A stretch of DNA of 64,000 bases from Oscillatoriaceae cyanobacterium Prado104 (lineage in GTDB: Bacteria > Cyanobacteriota > Cyanobacteriia > Cyanobacteriales > Microcoleaceae), in assembly GCA_025454405.1 (NCBI GenBank), contig JALOON010000018.1, positions 110,111 through 174,110 on the forward strand, in the 5' to 3' direction. Below, piece after piece: positions 51,157-60,496 of the stretch. How positions within the stretch are numbered: the stretch's first letter is position 1; each line of letters begins with the position of its first letter. The notes under the pieces are model-generated. The model made no database searches. It had not been told where the DNA came from and was given only the letters and a program-made list of their open reading frames with translations. A program made the translations under genes and the position numbers.

Positions 51157-51618
51157 ATGACTGAAATGAAAACTTTGCTTCCTGATGCTGAGGCTACTCG
51201 CGAGTTTGGTATTGCGTTGGGTCGATCGCTCCCTGCTGGTACTGTAATTTTGTTAGAAGGTGATTTGGGTGTCGGCAAGACTACTTTAGTTCAAGGTATT
51301 GCTGAAGGTTTGGGGATTGCAGATTCTGTGGAAAGTCCTACTTTCACGCTGATTAACGAGTATTTAACCGGGCGAATTCCGCTTTACCACTTAGATTTGT
51401 ACCGCTTGGAACCGGAGGAAGTCGAGCCTTTGCATTTAGAAAGTTATTGGGAGGGTTTGGAAATGGATTTGGGAATTGTGGCGATCGAATGGGCCGAAAG
51501 GTTGCCGTACCAACCGGAGAGTTATTTGCTGATTTGTTTGAGTTATTGCGATGGCGGGCGGCAAGTTGAAGTGAGGAAGATAGGGTCGATCGACTGCGAG
51601 ATATTAGGTTATTCATAA
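51157..51618 (+). CDS. tsaE: tRNA threonylcarbamoyladenosine biosynthesis ATPase TsaE
   Basis: This is a 153-residue TsaE. The P-loop is EGDLGVGKTTLVQG (Lys41), followed by VESPTFTLINEY, LYHLDLYRLE and IVAIEWAERLP, the family signature. It works with TsaB and TsaD to place threonylcarbamoyl on A37 of ANN-decoding tRNAs. Length is normal. Start at 51157 or the ATG three codons in; neither has a strong ribosome-binding site. Confidence 0.94.
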   Translation: MTEMKTLLPDAEATREFGIALGRSLPAGTVILLEGDLGVGKTTLVQGIAEGLGIADSVESPTFTLINEYLTGRIPLYHLDLYRLEPEEVEPLHLESYWEGLEMDLGIVAIEWAERLPYQPESYLLICLSYCDGGRQVEVRKIGSIDCEILGYS

Positions 51619-51844
51619 GTTTGTAGTGAGGACAAATAGTGATATAGTATGCTCCTGGCTGGGCATAATTGTAACCTTTTAGGCGAATCGATTATTTGTG
51701 TATTGGGATTTTGCGTTGTGACTGGGCGAAGCATTCGGGTCTAATATTTTGCGTAGGTTTCATAGTTTGTCGCCCGAATGCTTCTCCCCCTACGGGATTG
51801 ATGGTATTTTGGGATTTTTGGCGATCGATATTATTTGTGGGAAT

Positions 51845-53170
51845 TTACGGATCGGCATCGAACCTCAATGCTTCTCCCCTGACATTTGTATCTAATTTTC
51901 CCTTCTCAAACACGACTTTTCCTCCCACGATCGTCACCACTGGCCACCCCGTTAAATTCCAACCTTCAAAGGGACTCCAGCCGCATTTGGTCAGCATTTC
52001 TTCCCGCACAACCGGACGGTAATTATCCAAATCTACCAATACTAAATCGGCGTCAAAACCCGGTGCAATTTGCCCTTTGTTCGGAATTTTATACGCTTTA
52101 GCAACTGCCGCCGACATCCAATTAGCAACTTGTGCGACGGTACATTTTCCCTGCATTGCTTGCGTGAGCATTAAAGGCAAAGAAGTTTCAACTCCGGGCA
52201 TTCCTGAAGGCGTGTTCGGGTAAGTTTGAGCTTTTTCTGCTAGTGTGTGCGGCGCGTGGTCGGTGGCGATAAAATCAATTACGCCGTCTAATAAAGCTTG
52301 CCAAAGTATTTCGTTATCTCGGGCCGATCGCAATGGTGGATTCATCTGTGCTAAACTGCCAATCTTGGCATAGGCATCTGTATTTAATAACAAATGCTGC
52401 GGCGTTACTTCTGCCGTTACCCAACTGGGTTTTTCTTGGCGCAAAAATTCAGCTTCTTCGCCTGTCGATAGGTGCAGTACGTGCAGCCGGCGCTGGTATT
52501 GTTTGGAGAGTTTTAATGCTAGCTTAGTAGCTGATAAAGCTGCCTCGTTGTCTTGAATTTGCGAGTGAACTGCAACATCAGTAATTCCGGCAAATTCTTG
52601 ACGCCTCTGGTTGATTCTAGCTTGGTCTTCGGCATGGACTGCAATCAGTCGATCGCCCTTGGCAAAAATTGGCTCTAAAATTTCTTCCGTATCTACCAAC
52701 AGCGCCCCGTGCATCGAACCCATAAATGCTTTAATGCCGCAAGTCGGATTCGCATTCAACAAATCTGGTAAATTCTCAGGAGTCGCACCAATAAAAAAGC
52801 CGTAATTCACCAAACATTTCTCGGCGGCGCGGCGCAGTTTATCATCTAAAGCAGCTTGAGTTGTGGTTAAAGGTCGCGTATTTGGCATTTCTAAAAATGA
52901 AGTCACGCCACCTTTAGCACAGGCACAGCTAGCTGTAAATAAATCTTCCTTGTGTTCCAAACCCGGCTCGCGAAAGTGTACCTGCGGGTCAATTACTCCC
53001 GGTAACAAAGTTAAACCGATCGCGTCTATTTCTCGATCGGCAGCTTCAGCAATCTGGGGCGCTACTCTGGCAATGGAGCGATCGCAGATTAGCACGTCCC
53101 CTACCAAAAACTCGCCGTCGGGTAACAGAATGCGAGCGCGGCGGATTAACAAAGTTGAGGTTTCTGACAT
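51845..53170 (-). CDS. pyrC: Dihydroorotase
   Basis: This is a 441-residue dihydroorotase of the long (multifunctional-type) class, converting carbamoyl aspartate to dihydroorotate in pyrimidine synthesis. Metal-binding motifs DPQVHFREPG, VHAEDQ, LHVLHLSTGEEA and ATDHAPHTLAEK are present. Strands at the N-terminus (LIRRARILLPDGEFLVGDVL) and C-terminus (GKVVFEKG) form the small beta domain. It is on its own, convergent with tsaE. Confidence 0.95.
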   Translation of the reverse strand: MSETSTLLIRRARILLPDGEFLVGDVLICDRSIARVAPQIAEAADREIDAIGLTLLPGVIDPQVHFREPGLEHKEDLFTASCACAKGGVTSFLEMPNTRPLTTTQAALDDKLRRAAEKCLVNYGFFIGATPENLPDLLNANPTCGIKAFMGSMHGALLVDTEEILEPIFAKGDRLIAVHAEDQARINQRRQEFAGITDVAVHSQIQDNEAALSATKLALKLSKQYQRRLHVLHLSTGEEAEFLRQEKPSWVTAEVTPQHLLLNTDAYAKIGSLAQMNPPLRSARDNEILWQALLDGVIDFIATDHAPHTLAEKAQTYPNTPSGMPGVETSLPLMLTQAMQGKCTVAQVANWMSAAVAKAYKIPNKGQIAPGFDADLVLVDLDNYRPVVREEMLTKCGWSPFEGWNLTGWPVVTIVGGKVVFEKGKLDTNVRGEALRFDADP

Positions 53171-53506
53171 AAGTTATAATTAACAGGGTAAACAGTTTGC
53201 CAACCTGGAAAAATTTTATCCTGAAAATAGTTGCGATCGTATATAAGAAATATAACTAGCTAGAAAACAATTCCCCAGCAAAAATAAACATTCGATTTTC
53301 GATTGAGGGATTGAAGATTTGCGCTCGGGGGATTGGGGGATGAGGAGAGTGTAGGGGCGGTATCAAGAGAGCCCGCCCTAGGGATGGGGAGAATTTTTCC
53401 TTCTTCCTTCTTCCTTCTTCCTTCAACTGTCAACTGTTTAAAGATTTCTGCCAAAAACTCCGAATTAAGTTTATAATTTTTATCCAGTCCAGTGACTCAA
53501 CATTCT
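53171..53506. other. Intergenic region with CTTCTTC-type heptamers
   Basis: 336 bases between pyrC and lepB. 53397-53424 is an array of TTCTTCC; a GGGGCGGTATC...GGGCGGGCT-like hairpin lies near 53351-53380. A similar CCTTCTT array occurs at 49370-49400. No gene seen. Confidence 0.55.
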
Positions 53507-54115
53507 ATGACTCGCCCAGAAAAGTCAAGCGACGCAAAACCCCCGCAGGACAACGAAAACCCTTGGATAGAAGGCATCAAGACGATATCCTTAGCAGCAG
53601 TCTTGGCTTTTGGCATTCGCACCCTGGTTGCTGAAGCTCGCTATATTCCTACAGGTTCGATGCTGCCCACCCTGCAAATTAACGATCGCTTAATTGTAGA
53701 TAAGGTAAGCTATCGATTTAGCAATCCCCAGCGAGGAGATATTGTAGTCTTTATGCCCCCCGATGCGGCCAGCTTGTGCACGGGACAGCCACCGCCGATC
53801 AAAGATGCTTACATCAAACGAACCATCGGAATTCCGGGGGATACTGTCGAAGTTCGAGAAGGCAAAGTTTATATCAACAAACAGCCGCTACAGGAAAAAT
53901 ATATTGAAGAAATTCCGCAGTATCCTTACGGGCCTGTAGTTGTACCTCCTAATTCTTACTTGGTATTCGGTGACAACCGCAATGCAAGCTGCGACAGCCA
54001 TTATTGGGGTTTTGTGCCGAGGCAAAATATTATTGGCAGGGCAATTGTCCGTTTTTGGCCGCTCAACCGCATGGGTTCGATCGACCCTACGCCCCTGTAT
54101 CCACCTAAAAATTAG
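53507..54115 (+). CDS. lepB: Signal peptidase I
   Basis: This 202-residue type I signal peptidase removes Sec and Tat signal peptides in plasma and thylakoid membranes. A single anchor helix ([18 protein letters not shown]) precedes the catalytic serine in PTGSMLPTL (Ser51), and the lysine base is in [11 protein letters not shown] (Lys104); [17 protein letters not shown] is the substrate-pocket box. GTG 53492 is also possible as start. Close to the HAD gene downstream (106-base gap). Confidence 0.95.
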   Translation: MTRPEKSSDAKPPQDNENPWIEGIKTISLAAVLAFGIRTLVAEARYIPTGSMLPTLQINDRLIVDKVSYRFSNPQRGDIVVFMPPDAASLCTGQPPPIKDAYIKRTIGIPGDTVEVREGKVYINKQPLQEKYIEEIPQYPYGPVVVPPNSYLVFGDNRNASCDSHYWGFVPRQNIIGRAIVRFWPLNRMGSIDPTPLYPPKN

Positions 54116-54220
54116 CAGATTTTACAGTGGAGAGTCCCGCGAGCAAGTGAAATTAGAGCGCAAGCAAAAAGGAATGGGTAATATAGAAGCGACTGCTTGT
54201 TCTTGATTCCCCCTTGCTCG

Positions 54221-54850
54221 ATGCCCAAAGTAATTATTTTTGATTTTGACGGTACTTTAGCAGATTCGATCGATATTCTCCTGAGCATTACCAATCGTTT
54301 GTCCGCGGAATTTGGTTTGAAAACTGCCACCAAAGAAGAATTGGCTCAATTGAGCAATTTAACCTCGTGGCAAATTCTCAAGTATTCCGGTATTTCTATC
54401 TTCAAATTCCCCCTGCTGATTGCCAAATTGAAAGTAGAATTGCAAAATGAAATTCCCCGCATTCAATTGTTTTCAGGAATTAAAGAAGTTTTGCTGGAGT
54501 TAAAAAGTTTGGGTTTTCAATTGGGAATTATCACTTCTAATTCTCGGGAAAATGTCTTAGCTTCTCTCGAAAATAATGGGTTACAAAAGATTTTTAATTT
54601 TATTTACTCTGGCACTACTTTCGGCAAACATAAAGTTATTAATAGGTGGATGAAAAGAGCAAATATAGCTCCTGAAGAGGTGGTTTATGTTGGAGATGAA
54701 ATTAGAGATATCGAGGCGGCTAGAAGAACCGGAATCAAGATAATTGCTGTGGGTTGGGGTTTTAATTCTCGGGAAGCTTTAGCCGCACACCATCCAGATT
54801 TTTCGATCGAACACCCCCAACAATTGATAGAAATTATGAATAGTTTATAG
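54221..54850 (+). CDS. HAD-like hydrolase, phosphoglycolate phosphatase type
   Basis: This 209-residue HAD phosphatase has motif I FDFDGTLADS (nucleophile Asp8, Asp10), an alpha-helical cap (residues ~15-80), motif II GIITSNSRE, motif III lysine in FGKHKVI and motif IV VYVGDEIRDIEAAR. It resembles Gph/PGP phosphatases, relevant to photorespiration if it acts on 2-phosphoglycolate, but substrate cannot be told from sequence. ATG 54221 is preferred over the open frame at 54197. Confidence 0.85.
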   Translation: MPKVIIFDFDGTLADSIDILLSITNRLSAEFGLKTATKEELAQLSNLTSWQILKYSGISIFKFPLLIAKLKVELQNEIPRIQLFSGIKEVLLELKSLGFQLGIITSNSRENVLASLENNGLQKIFNFIYSGTTFGKHKVINRWMKRANIAPEEVVYVGDEIRDIEAARRTGIKIIAVGWGFNSREALAAHHPDFSIEHPQQLIEIMNSL

Positions 54851-54972
54851 TTGAGAGTTGAGAGTTAAGAAAAGTTTTGAGTTTTGAGTTTTGAGTTTTA
54901 AATTAAGAACTGTCTTTAACTCAAAACTCAAAATTCCCGAGCAATTACCAATTACCAATTACCAATTATCAA
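54848..54972. repeat. GAGTTTT/AAAACTC heptamer hairpin and ATTACCA repeats
   Basis: GAGTTGAGAGTT and GAGTTTTGAGTTTTGAGTTT are followed by AAGAACTGTCTTTAACTC and AAAACTCAAAATTC, which pair back to form a hairpin. Then comes an array of AATTACC at 54941-54971. The same AGTTAAAGACAGTTCT motif recurs at 57590 and 63840. Confidence 0.75.
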
Positions 54973-55152
54973 TTTCTCTATTGCGATCGAATAAAAACCA
55001 TATAAATTTCTGTAAAGCTATATTGCAAAAATTAAAGTAGTAAAAAGTTTATGCGCGATCGGATTGAAAAAATAGATGGATATTGATATAAACAAAATAA
55101 TTGGTAGTAGTCGATCGTTCAACCAACTCCCTCAAAAAACAGGAACAACCTT

Positions 55153-55266
55153 ATGTCAGCCTTAGAAACCTTCTTCACTTTTAGCTTGGCTTCAATTTTC
55201 GCAGTAGCTACTTTAGCAACTTGGTTGCGTTTCACTAATCCCCCTGCTGCTGCTAAGCGTAATTAG
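55153..55266 (+). CDS. 37-residue single-helix membrane protein
   Basis: The short frame reads MSALETFFTFSLASIFAVAT, then LATWLRFTNPPAAAKRN and stop. One membrane helix with an acidic N-terminus and basic C-terminus. An AGGA site lies 8 bases before the ATG. Size and topology are those of small thylakoid subunits of photosystem or NDH complexes, but I cannot match it to a named one. It is followed by a hairpin repeat at 55287. Confidence 0.6.
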   Translation: MSALETFFTFSLASIFAVATLATWLRFTNPPAAAKRN

Positions 55267-55286
55267 AATATTTGTAGATCTAACAA

Positions 55287-55347
55287 AACCCGGTTTCTCA
55301 AAAAAATCCTCTATCGATCCGAGAGATTTTAGCCCATAAACCGGGTT
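55287..55347. repeat. Imperfect hairpin of the AAACCGGGTTT family
   Basis: AACCCGGTTT (55287-55296) and AAACCGGGTT (55338-55347) are perfect inverse copies, with AATCCTCT and AGAGATT pairing inside. It may serve as a terminator for the small membrane protein gene or for the convergent hppD. Confidence 0.6.
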
Positions 55348-55355
55348 CTTAAAGT

Positions 55356-56441
55356 CTATACGTCATTCGATCGTTCAATTGTCAAACTGCCGCGTTTCAT
55401 TTGTTCCCTTTCTATTGCCTCAAACAAAGCCCGAAAATTCCCCGCCCCAAAACCTCCCGCTTGCACCTGTTTGCCGTTAACAAAACCAACTCTGCGCTCG
55501 ATAATTTCAAAAAAGAACGTCGGTTCCGCAAAAATTGGCTGGGTAAAAATTTGCAGCAGCATTGCTTCGCCAGAAGCTTCCGGCCAATCCGCCAAAACTT
55601 GAGAAGCTGCGATTGCCTGCCAATCTTCCGGCAAATATTGTTGCCAATTTACCAGCAATTGAGCGTAGTAAGTTTCGGGAACCGGCAGAAAAGGCAAACC
55701 GCGCGATCGCAATTCATTAACAGTTGCCACAATATTATTAGTTTGCAAAGCCATGTGCTGAATTCCCGCCCCCCGATTGGCATCCAAAAACTCTTGAATT
55801 TGAGAATTAGTTGATGCCGGTTCGTTAATCGGAAGCTGCACGCCTCCTTCAGAATGAACCATAACTCGGCTGCGCAAAGCTGACTTATCCGTCTGAATGT
55901 CAAAATTTTGCTGCGGTGCAAAACCTAATATTTTTTGATACCAATCAACCGCTTTTTCTAAATCGCCAGATTCTACATTCAGCACTACATGATCTATTTT
56001 GGCAAATAAAGAAAGAGCCGCAGAATTTAGCAGGGGCAAATTACCGTTAATTCCCTCTACCAGCGTGTGGCTCAAATCTCCCCAACCCGCAATTTTTGCC
56101 CGCTTAAAACTTCCTCCTGCTAGTTGGTCTTCGCCAACAGGTTCGAGGATTTTAGCGCCCTCAACAGCCGCTCTAGCTACTGCTAATTCGATATTTTTTA
56201 CCCGAAAACCGACATCGGCAATGCCCGGAGGGTGGAATTTCAACCAACTCGCGACAGGGCTGGCGGGCGTCAGGGGGGAGGATAGAACAAAACATACAGG
56301 ACCGCTGCCAATAATTTCAGTGCGAGTGTGGCTGTTTGCATAACCTGCGATTGCTTGAAATCCCAACCGGTTGACAAACCAGTCCCGCGATTCTCGGGCA
56401 TCTTCAACGTAAAAGTAAATGCGATCGAATTCCATAATCAA
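55356..56441 (-). CDS. hppD: 4-hydroxyphenylpyruvate dioxygenase
   Basis: This 361-residue HPPD converts 4-hydroxyphenylpyruvate to homogentisate, the precursor of tocopherol. It has two vicinal-oxygen-chelate domains. The iron ligands are the His of KIDHVVLNVESGDL, the His of GAGIQHMALQTNNI and the Glu of FFFEIIERRVG. The C-terminal QAGGFGAGNFRALFEAIE is the gating helix region. Conserved length. Its neighbour on the same strand is an SDR gene separated by 288 bases. Confidence 0.94.
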   Translation of the reverse strand: MIMEFDRIYFYVEDARESRDWFVNRLGFQAIAGYANSHTRTEIIGSGPVCFVLSSPLTPASPVASWLKFHPPGIADVGFRVKNIELAVARAAVEGAKILEPVGEDQLAGGSFKRAKIAGWGDLSHTLVEGINGNLPLLNSAALSLFAKIDHVVLNVESGDLEKAVDWYQKILGFAPQQNFDIQTDKSALRSRVMVHSEGGVQLPINEPASTNSQIQEFLDANRGAGIQHMALQTNNIVATVNELRSRGLPFLPVPETYYAQLLVNWQQYLPEDWQAIAASQVLADWPEASGEAMLLQIFTQPIFAEPTFFFEIIERRVGFVNGKQVQAGGFGAGNFRALFEAIEREQMKRGSLTIERSNDV

Positions 56442-56729
56442 TAATTTAAGATTGAGAATGGAACATGAAAAATGGGCTGGCCCACATTACCAAATCCCAA
56501 ACCAAATCCCGAAGAAAAGGCTGATAAACGAATGCTTTTCATGGCTTCTTGCACGCGAACTTAATATTAACCGAGACAGGGAGAATATAAGCTACTCCTA
56601 AAGGCAGAATTTTCAGCCCGTGCCTGAAAAATCCAAACATATCAATTTCATTATCAGTCTCGATCGGCGTCGAGCGGCGACATCTGATAACACCTGCGGT
56701 TAAATATCCAATTCATACCCAGTTAGATG

Positions 56730-57437
56730 CTACAAAAACAAATGACTTTCCGGCTGAATGTTAATCTCCATTGGCACAGCTTGCGGCTCAGAAGAAAGAG
56801 CAAACGCGATCGCATTTGCAGCAGTTTCCGCGCTCAACATTTTCGATCTGTCAACCTTCAAACTCACATTATCCCAAAATGGAGAATTCACTCCACCAAA
56901 GTAGAACAGCGTAAATTTAATGCCGTAGCGCCGCAACTCATCTGCCATGCACTTGCTAAAACCAACCGCCCCAAACTTTGAGGCGCAATAAGCCGTTCCC
57001 ATTGCCATCGAATGCTTGCCTAAAATCCCGATGACATTGCAGATATGGCCGGATTTGCGCTCTTTCATGATATTAGCAGCGGCTTGGCAAGTATAGAAAC
57101 TACCTTTCAAATTCAAGTCAAGCATCGCATCTAAATCGGCAGGTTCTAACTTGTTCCACTGCTTTAAAATTCCCGCACCGGCAGCATTTACCAGCGCATC
57201 AATGCGTCCGAAATGCGTCGCGGCTTTCTGCATCAAAGCCTCGACTTGCTGCAAGTCGGTGATGTCTGCAGGCTCGCACAATACATCTGTTGCGGGTAAT
57301 CCGCCAGCTAAAGCCTGCAAGCGACTGCTGTCTCTGGCTGCAAGCACCAGCGCCGCGCCCTCGCCTGCGAGTCTGCGGGCCACCGCCGAACCGATACCTC
57401 CTGTGGCTCCCACCACCACAACCACTTTGTCCTGCAT
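56730..57437 (-). CDS. SDR family oxidoreductase
   Basis: This 235-residue classical SDR has cofactor loop VVVVGATGGIGSAVARRLAG, VNAAGAG (in place of NNAG), IGILGKHSM with catalytic Ser replaced by a glycine/leucine-rich stretch before it, and YCASKFGAVGF with Tyr and Lys. The serine position looks altered (CNVIGILGKHS), so activity should not be assumed. Substrate unknown. It is followed by 288 bases without a gene before hppD. Confidence 0.88.
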   Translation of the reverse strand: MQDKVVVVVGATGGIGSAVARRLAGEGAALVLAARDSSRLQALAGGLPATDVLCEPADITDLQQVEALMQKAATHFGRIDALVNAAGAGILKQWNKLEPADLDAMLDLNLKGSFYTCQAAANIMKERKSGHICNVIGILGKHSMAMGTAYCASKFGAVGFSKCMADELRRYGIKFTLFYFGGVNSPFWDNVSLKVDRSKMLSAETAANAIAFALSSEPQAVPMEINIQPESHLFL

Positions 57438-57536
57438 GACCGTTTACATTTCTTTACATCCTGTTTCTATGATAGCAGAAAAAAGACGGAGAGATGGGGA
57501 GAGGGGGAGAGGGGGAGAGTGGGAGACTGGGAGACT

Positions 57537-57765
57537 GGGAGTTCTGAGTTTTAAGTTTTGAGTTTTAAGTTTTGAGTTTTGAATTTTGAACTGTCTTTAA
57601 CTCACAACTCACAACTCACAACTCCTGAGAACTGTCTTTAACTCACAACTCACAACTCAAAACTCGAAACTCGAAACTCCTGAGAACTGTCTTTAACTCA
57701 CAACTCACAACTCCCTCAAAACTCAAAACTCAAAATTCAAAACTCAAAACTCAAAACTACTTACC
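57537..57765. repeat. Heptamer TTTGAGT/AACTCAA arrays
   Basis: One side reads GAGTTTTGAGTTTTAAG and, after a turn near 57590 (GAACTGTCTTTAACTC), the other side repeats ACAACTCACAACTC many times to 57765. It is the mirror image of the array at the right window edge. Confidence 0.8.
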
Positions 57766-57778
57766 AACTATCAACTAA

Positions 57779-59188
57779 TTATCTCAGACCAACAGACCAA
57801 CCTTTTTCGGTTTTTTTAAGCTGGAGAGAGTTGCAGGATTCTAAAAATTTAGGGAACTTTCTACCCAAACAGAATCTCTTAATAATTTGAGTGATTTGTT
57901 GGGCATAAATTCTATGAAATTCACTGCCCACATTGGAGAGAAATACATATTTGTCGCGCGTGTTTGCAGTTAAATTCCTAACGATATTTACCAAAGCAGA
58001 TTCCAAGTCTTCAAGAGAGTGAATATCACCGATTGTCGCAGGATATTCCGTATTTTGCTCAATAATTTCTCTGCTAATTATTGGTGCTTCTGGCGACAGC
58101 TCGACATCAAAAAGAGTGACGTAAGTATGAGAAGTTGGAGAAGGTTTGTGCAGCACAAATTCCGCCGGATATTTGAGAAAAACATCCTTAGTTTTGCTGC
58201 CCAGCAGGTGGTGGATGGCAATTTGATTGAGTGCAAAACCGTAAGTTTCTCTAAATAGAGCTGAGATCCTTGAAAGTTTTATCCACTGAATTGAGGTGCG
58301 TTCTTGCTCGGTTTTGATTAACTCTTTCAACTGGAAAGGCAATTTTTCTAGCGAGGGTAATTCTAGCGATCCTGGAAGTAAATGCGTTTCAATTTGCCCG
58401 GTGCGGCTGTTTGAAACGATAATTTTATCTATTTGCTTGCGGACTTGATACACAGTTAATCCGTGGGCTTGAAGTGTATTGCTGAGGTGCGTCAAAGCTC
58501 GATCGGACGAACAAACAAAAATCTCTTTTGCTGTGGGATAATGTACGAAAATCGAAGCCCCGACTGTTGCCATTTTTAAATCGGCGCTGTCTTTTCCAGG
58601 GGGAACGTGAATCAGTTGGTAGCCGCGCTGGTGAAATTCGGCATCTTTTTTGCCCATGCTGCGCCAATTGGCAAAGGCAACTTTGATTTGAATCGGATAA
58701 GTGCAAATTCCTTCGAGGAATTTTTCGGTTTCGATTTTGAGTTGCAAGTTTTCGACATCGAGCAACAAGATAGCAATACCGGCAGGAACCGATGCGGGGC
58801 TTTCATCTTGGGGATTTGCCAGATTGAAGTCGGGTAATTTGTGCGATTTAGCGATTGCTAATTTGGATGCGGCAAACTGTTGAAACTTGGCAAATAGTTT
58901 GCTGAATTGAGCGGAGTTAGTAAACTCTGGAGCAAGCAGAATTTGCAGGTATTTTTTGGCAGTCAGGGGTAGCGAATCTGTATCCGCCGCTACTTGGAGA
59001 CCTTTGGTCAGTTTTCCAATCAAAATCGACTGAAAATCAGGTTTTGCCCAGGGGGTTTTCCTGTACTTTTCAGCAATCCATTCCGGGTGCTGTGCTTGAA
59101 TGGAAACTATAGTTTGATAGATATAGCGACTGATGGCGCTGACTGCGGCAGATTCTGGAGTTGCCGGCAAGGGAGTTCGATCGGGCAT
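57779..59188 (-). CDS. NYN (PIN-like) domain protein with LOTUS-like C-terminus
   Basis: This 469-residue protein has a helical N-terminal region (~1-115), a NYN/DUF88 ribonuclease-like domain (~130-260) with the acidic residues in AILLLDVENLQL, GKDSADLKMATVG and VCSSDRALTHL, and a C-terminal half with two possible winged-helix OST-HTH/LOTUS units (IQWIKLSRISALFRETYGF, VFLKYPAEFVLH). NYN domains cleave RNA. This layout of nuclease plus LOTUS points to an RNA-processing or RNA-decay role. ATG 59188 is preferred over 59200. Confidence 0.8.
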   Translation of the reverse strand: MPDRTPLPATPESAAVSAISRYIYQTIVSIQAQHPEWIAEKYRKTPWAKPDFQSILIGKLTKGLQVAADTDSLPLTAKKYLQILLAPEFTNSAQFSKLFAKFQQFAASKLAIAKSHKLPDFNLANPQDESPASVPAGIAILLLDVENLQLKIETEKFLEGICTYPIQIKVAFANWRSMGKKDAEFHQRGYQLIHVPPGKDSADLKMATVGASIFVHYPTAKEIFVCSSDRALTHLSNTLQAHGLTVYQVRKQIDKIIVSNSRTGQIETHLLPGSLELPSLEKLPFQLKELIKTEQERTSIQWIKLSRISALFRETYGFALNQIAIHHLLGSKTKDVFLKYPAEFVLHKPSPTSHTYVTLFDVELSPEAPIISREIIEQNTEYPATIGDIHSLEDLESALVNIVRNLTANTRDKYVFLSNVGSEFHRIYAQQITQIIKRFCLGRKFPKFLESCNSLQLKKTEKGWSVGLR

Positions 59189-59230
59189 GGCCCTCCACAA
59201 TGCGGGATGGTGTCTAAATCTATGATAATG

Positions 59231-60496
59231 TTAGTTTTCGATCGAGCGCCGGACGATCGCCCGCCAGATCGAACCAACAGCAATTAATGCTAACCCAGTT
59301 AGCCAAATTTGTCTTTCTACCCAGAACGCCAGAAACAGACACGCAGCCAATCCCACCCAAGCCAGCCACTGGGGGTAAAGCCTTTCTGCGGGAGAAAGTC
59401 GCAGCGCTGCGAGGTTGGTGATGGCATAATATATCAGCACGGTAAAAGCGCTGAAAGACCAAGTAATTTTGACATTGCCGGCGAGTACGAACAGCGCGAT
59501 CGAAATTTCTACCAGCACTACAGCTACGTAAGGTGTCGTACTGGCAGGATTCAGTCGCGCTAAGATGCGCGGCATATCCAGACGCCGCCCCATCGCCAGC
59601 CAGACGCGCGACAAACCCAAAATTAAATTCAGCAAAACTCCCAACATGGCGGTAATTGCACCGACAGCTAACAGTTGGGAAACTCCCGAAATTGGAAAAC
59701 TGCGGGCGATAACTTCCAATGGTGCAGCATTGCTGGCTGTTGGCAAGGATAGTCGATCGATGCCTCCAACTGCAACTATTGCCACTGTCGCGTACAGCAG
59801 CATTGTTGATGCTAAAGCGACGATCGTTGCTTGGGGAATAGTTTGTCTGGGATCGCGCACTTCTTCACTCATGGTGGCGATGCGACCGTAACCGGTGTAA
59901 GCGACAAACATCAGGGCAGTAGCGTGTAAAATAGAGTCGATCGAACTGGGATTTGGCGCTACCAGCTTTGGCAAATCTACTGTTGGCAAGCCGACAGCAA
60001 CAAAGGCAACTAAAGAGAACAGCGTCACCGAAACAATTGCAGTATTTGCCGCATTCGAGCGCCTGATTCCCAACAAGACAATTAGAGTTATAGCTGCGAC
60101 GGCTGCCAAAGCTGTTAGAATTAAATAAGTGCGATCGGCAACACCAATGGCATTCAACAAATACCCGGCAAAACCCAAAGCAGCCGTTGCCGCCGAAGCT
60201 GTTTTAGCTAACAAGAACATCCAGCCTGCGGTAAAACCCAGCCAAGGATTGAGATATCTGTATCCATATTCGTAACTGCCACCGCTAACGGGATGATTTG
60301 CCGCTAATTGAGCGCTGTTTAAGCCGTTGCAAACAGCAACTAAAGCAGCTAAACCTACAGCCCAAATTACTCCGGGCCCGGCAATTTCTGCCGCGATTCC
60401 GATACTCACAAATACTCCCGTACCGACAATCGATCCCAAACCCATTAAAGTAGCCCCGAAAACACCCAATTCTCGCTTCAGCATTGTTGAGGACAT
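59231..60496 (-). CDS. APC family amino acid permease
   Basis: This is a 421-residue membrane protein with about 12 spans, beginning LKRELGVFGATLMGLGSIVG and TGVFVSIGIAAE, the unwound helix-1 motif of APC transporters. Segments SGGSYEYGYRYLNPWLGF and FVAYTGYGRIATMSEEVRDP (helix 6-7) are clear. Substrate likely an amino acid or amine; specificity cannot be told. It starts 43 bases downstream of the NYN gene on the same strand in reading direction (NYN follows it). Confidence 0.9.
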   Translation of the reverse strand: MSSTMLKRELGVFGATLMGLGSIVGTGVFVSIGIAAEIAGPGVIWAVGLAALVAVCNGLNSAQLAANHPVSGGSYEYGYRYLNPWLGFTAGWMFLLAKTASAATAALGFAGYLLNAIGVADRTYLILTALAAVAAITLIVLLGIRRSNAANTAIVSVTLFSLVAFVAVGLPTVDLPKLVAPNPSSIDSILHATALMFVAYTGYGRIATMSEEVRDPRQTIPQATIVALASTMLLYATVAIVAVGGIDRLSLPTASNAAPLEVIARSFPISGVSQLLAVGAITAMLGVLLNLILGLSRVWLAMGRRLDMPRILARLNPASTTPYVAVVLVEISIALFVLAGNVKITWSFSAFTVLIYYAITNLAALRLSPAERLYPQWLAWVGLAACLFLAFWVERQIWLTGLALIAVGSIWRAIVRRSIEN

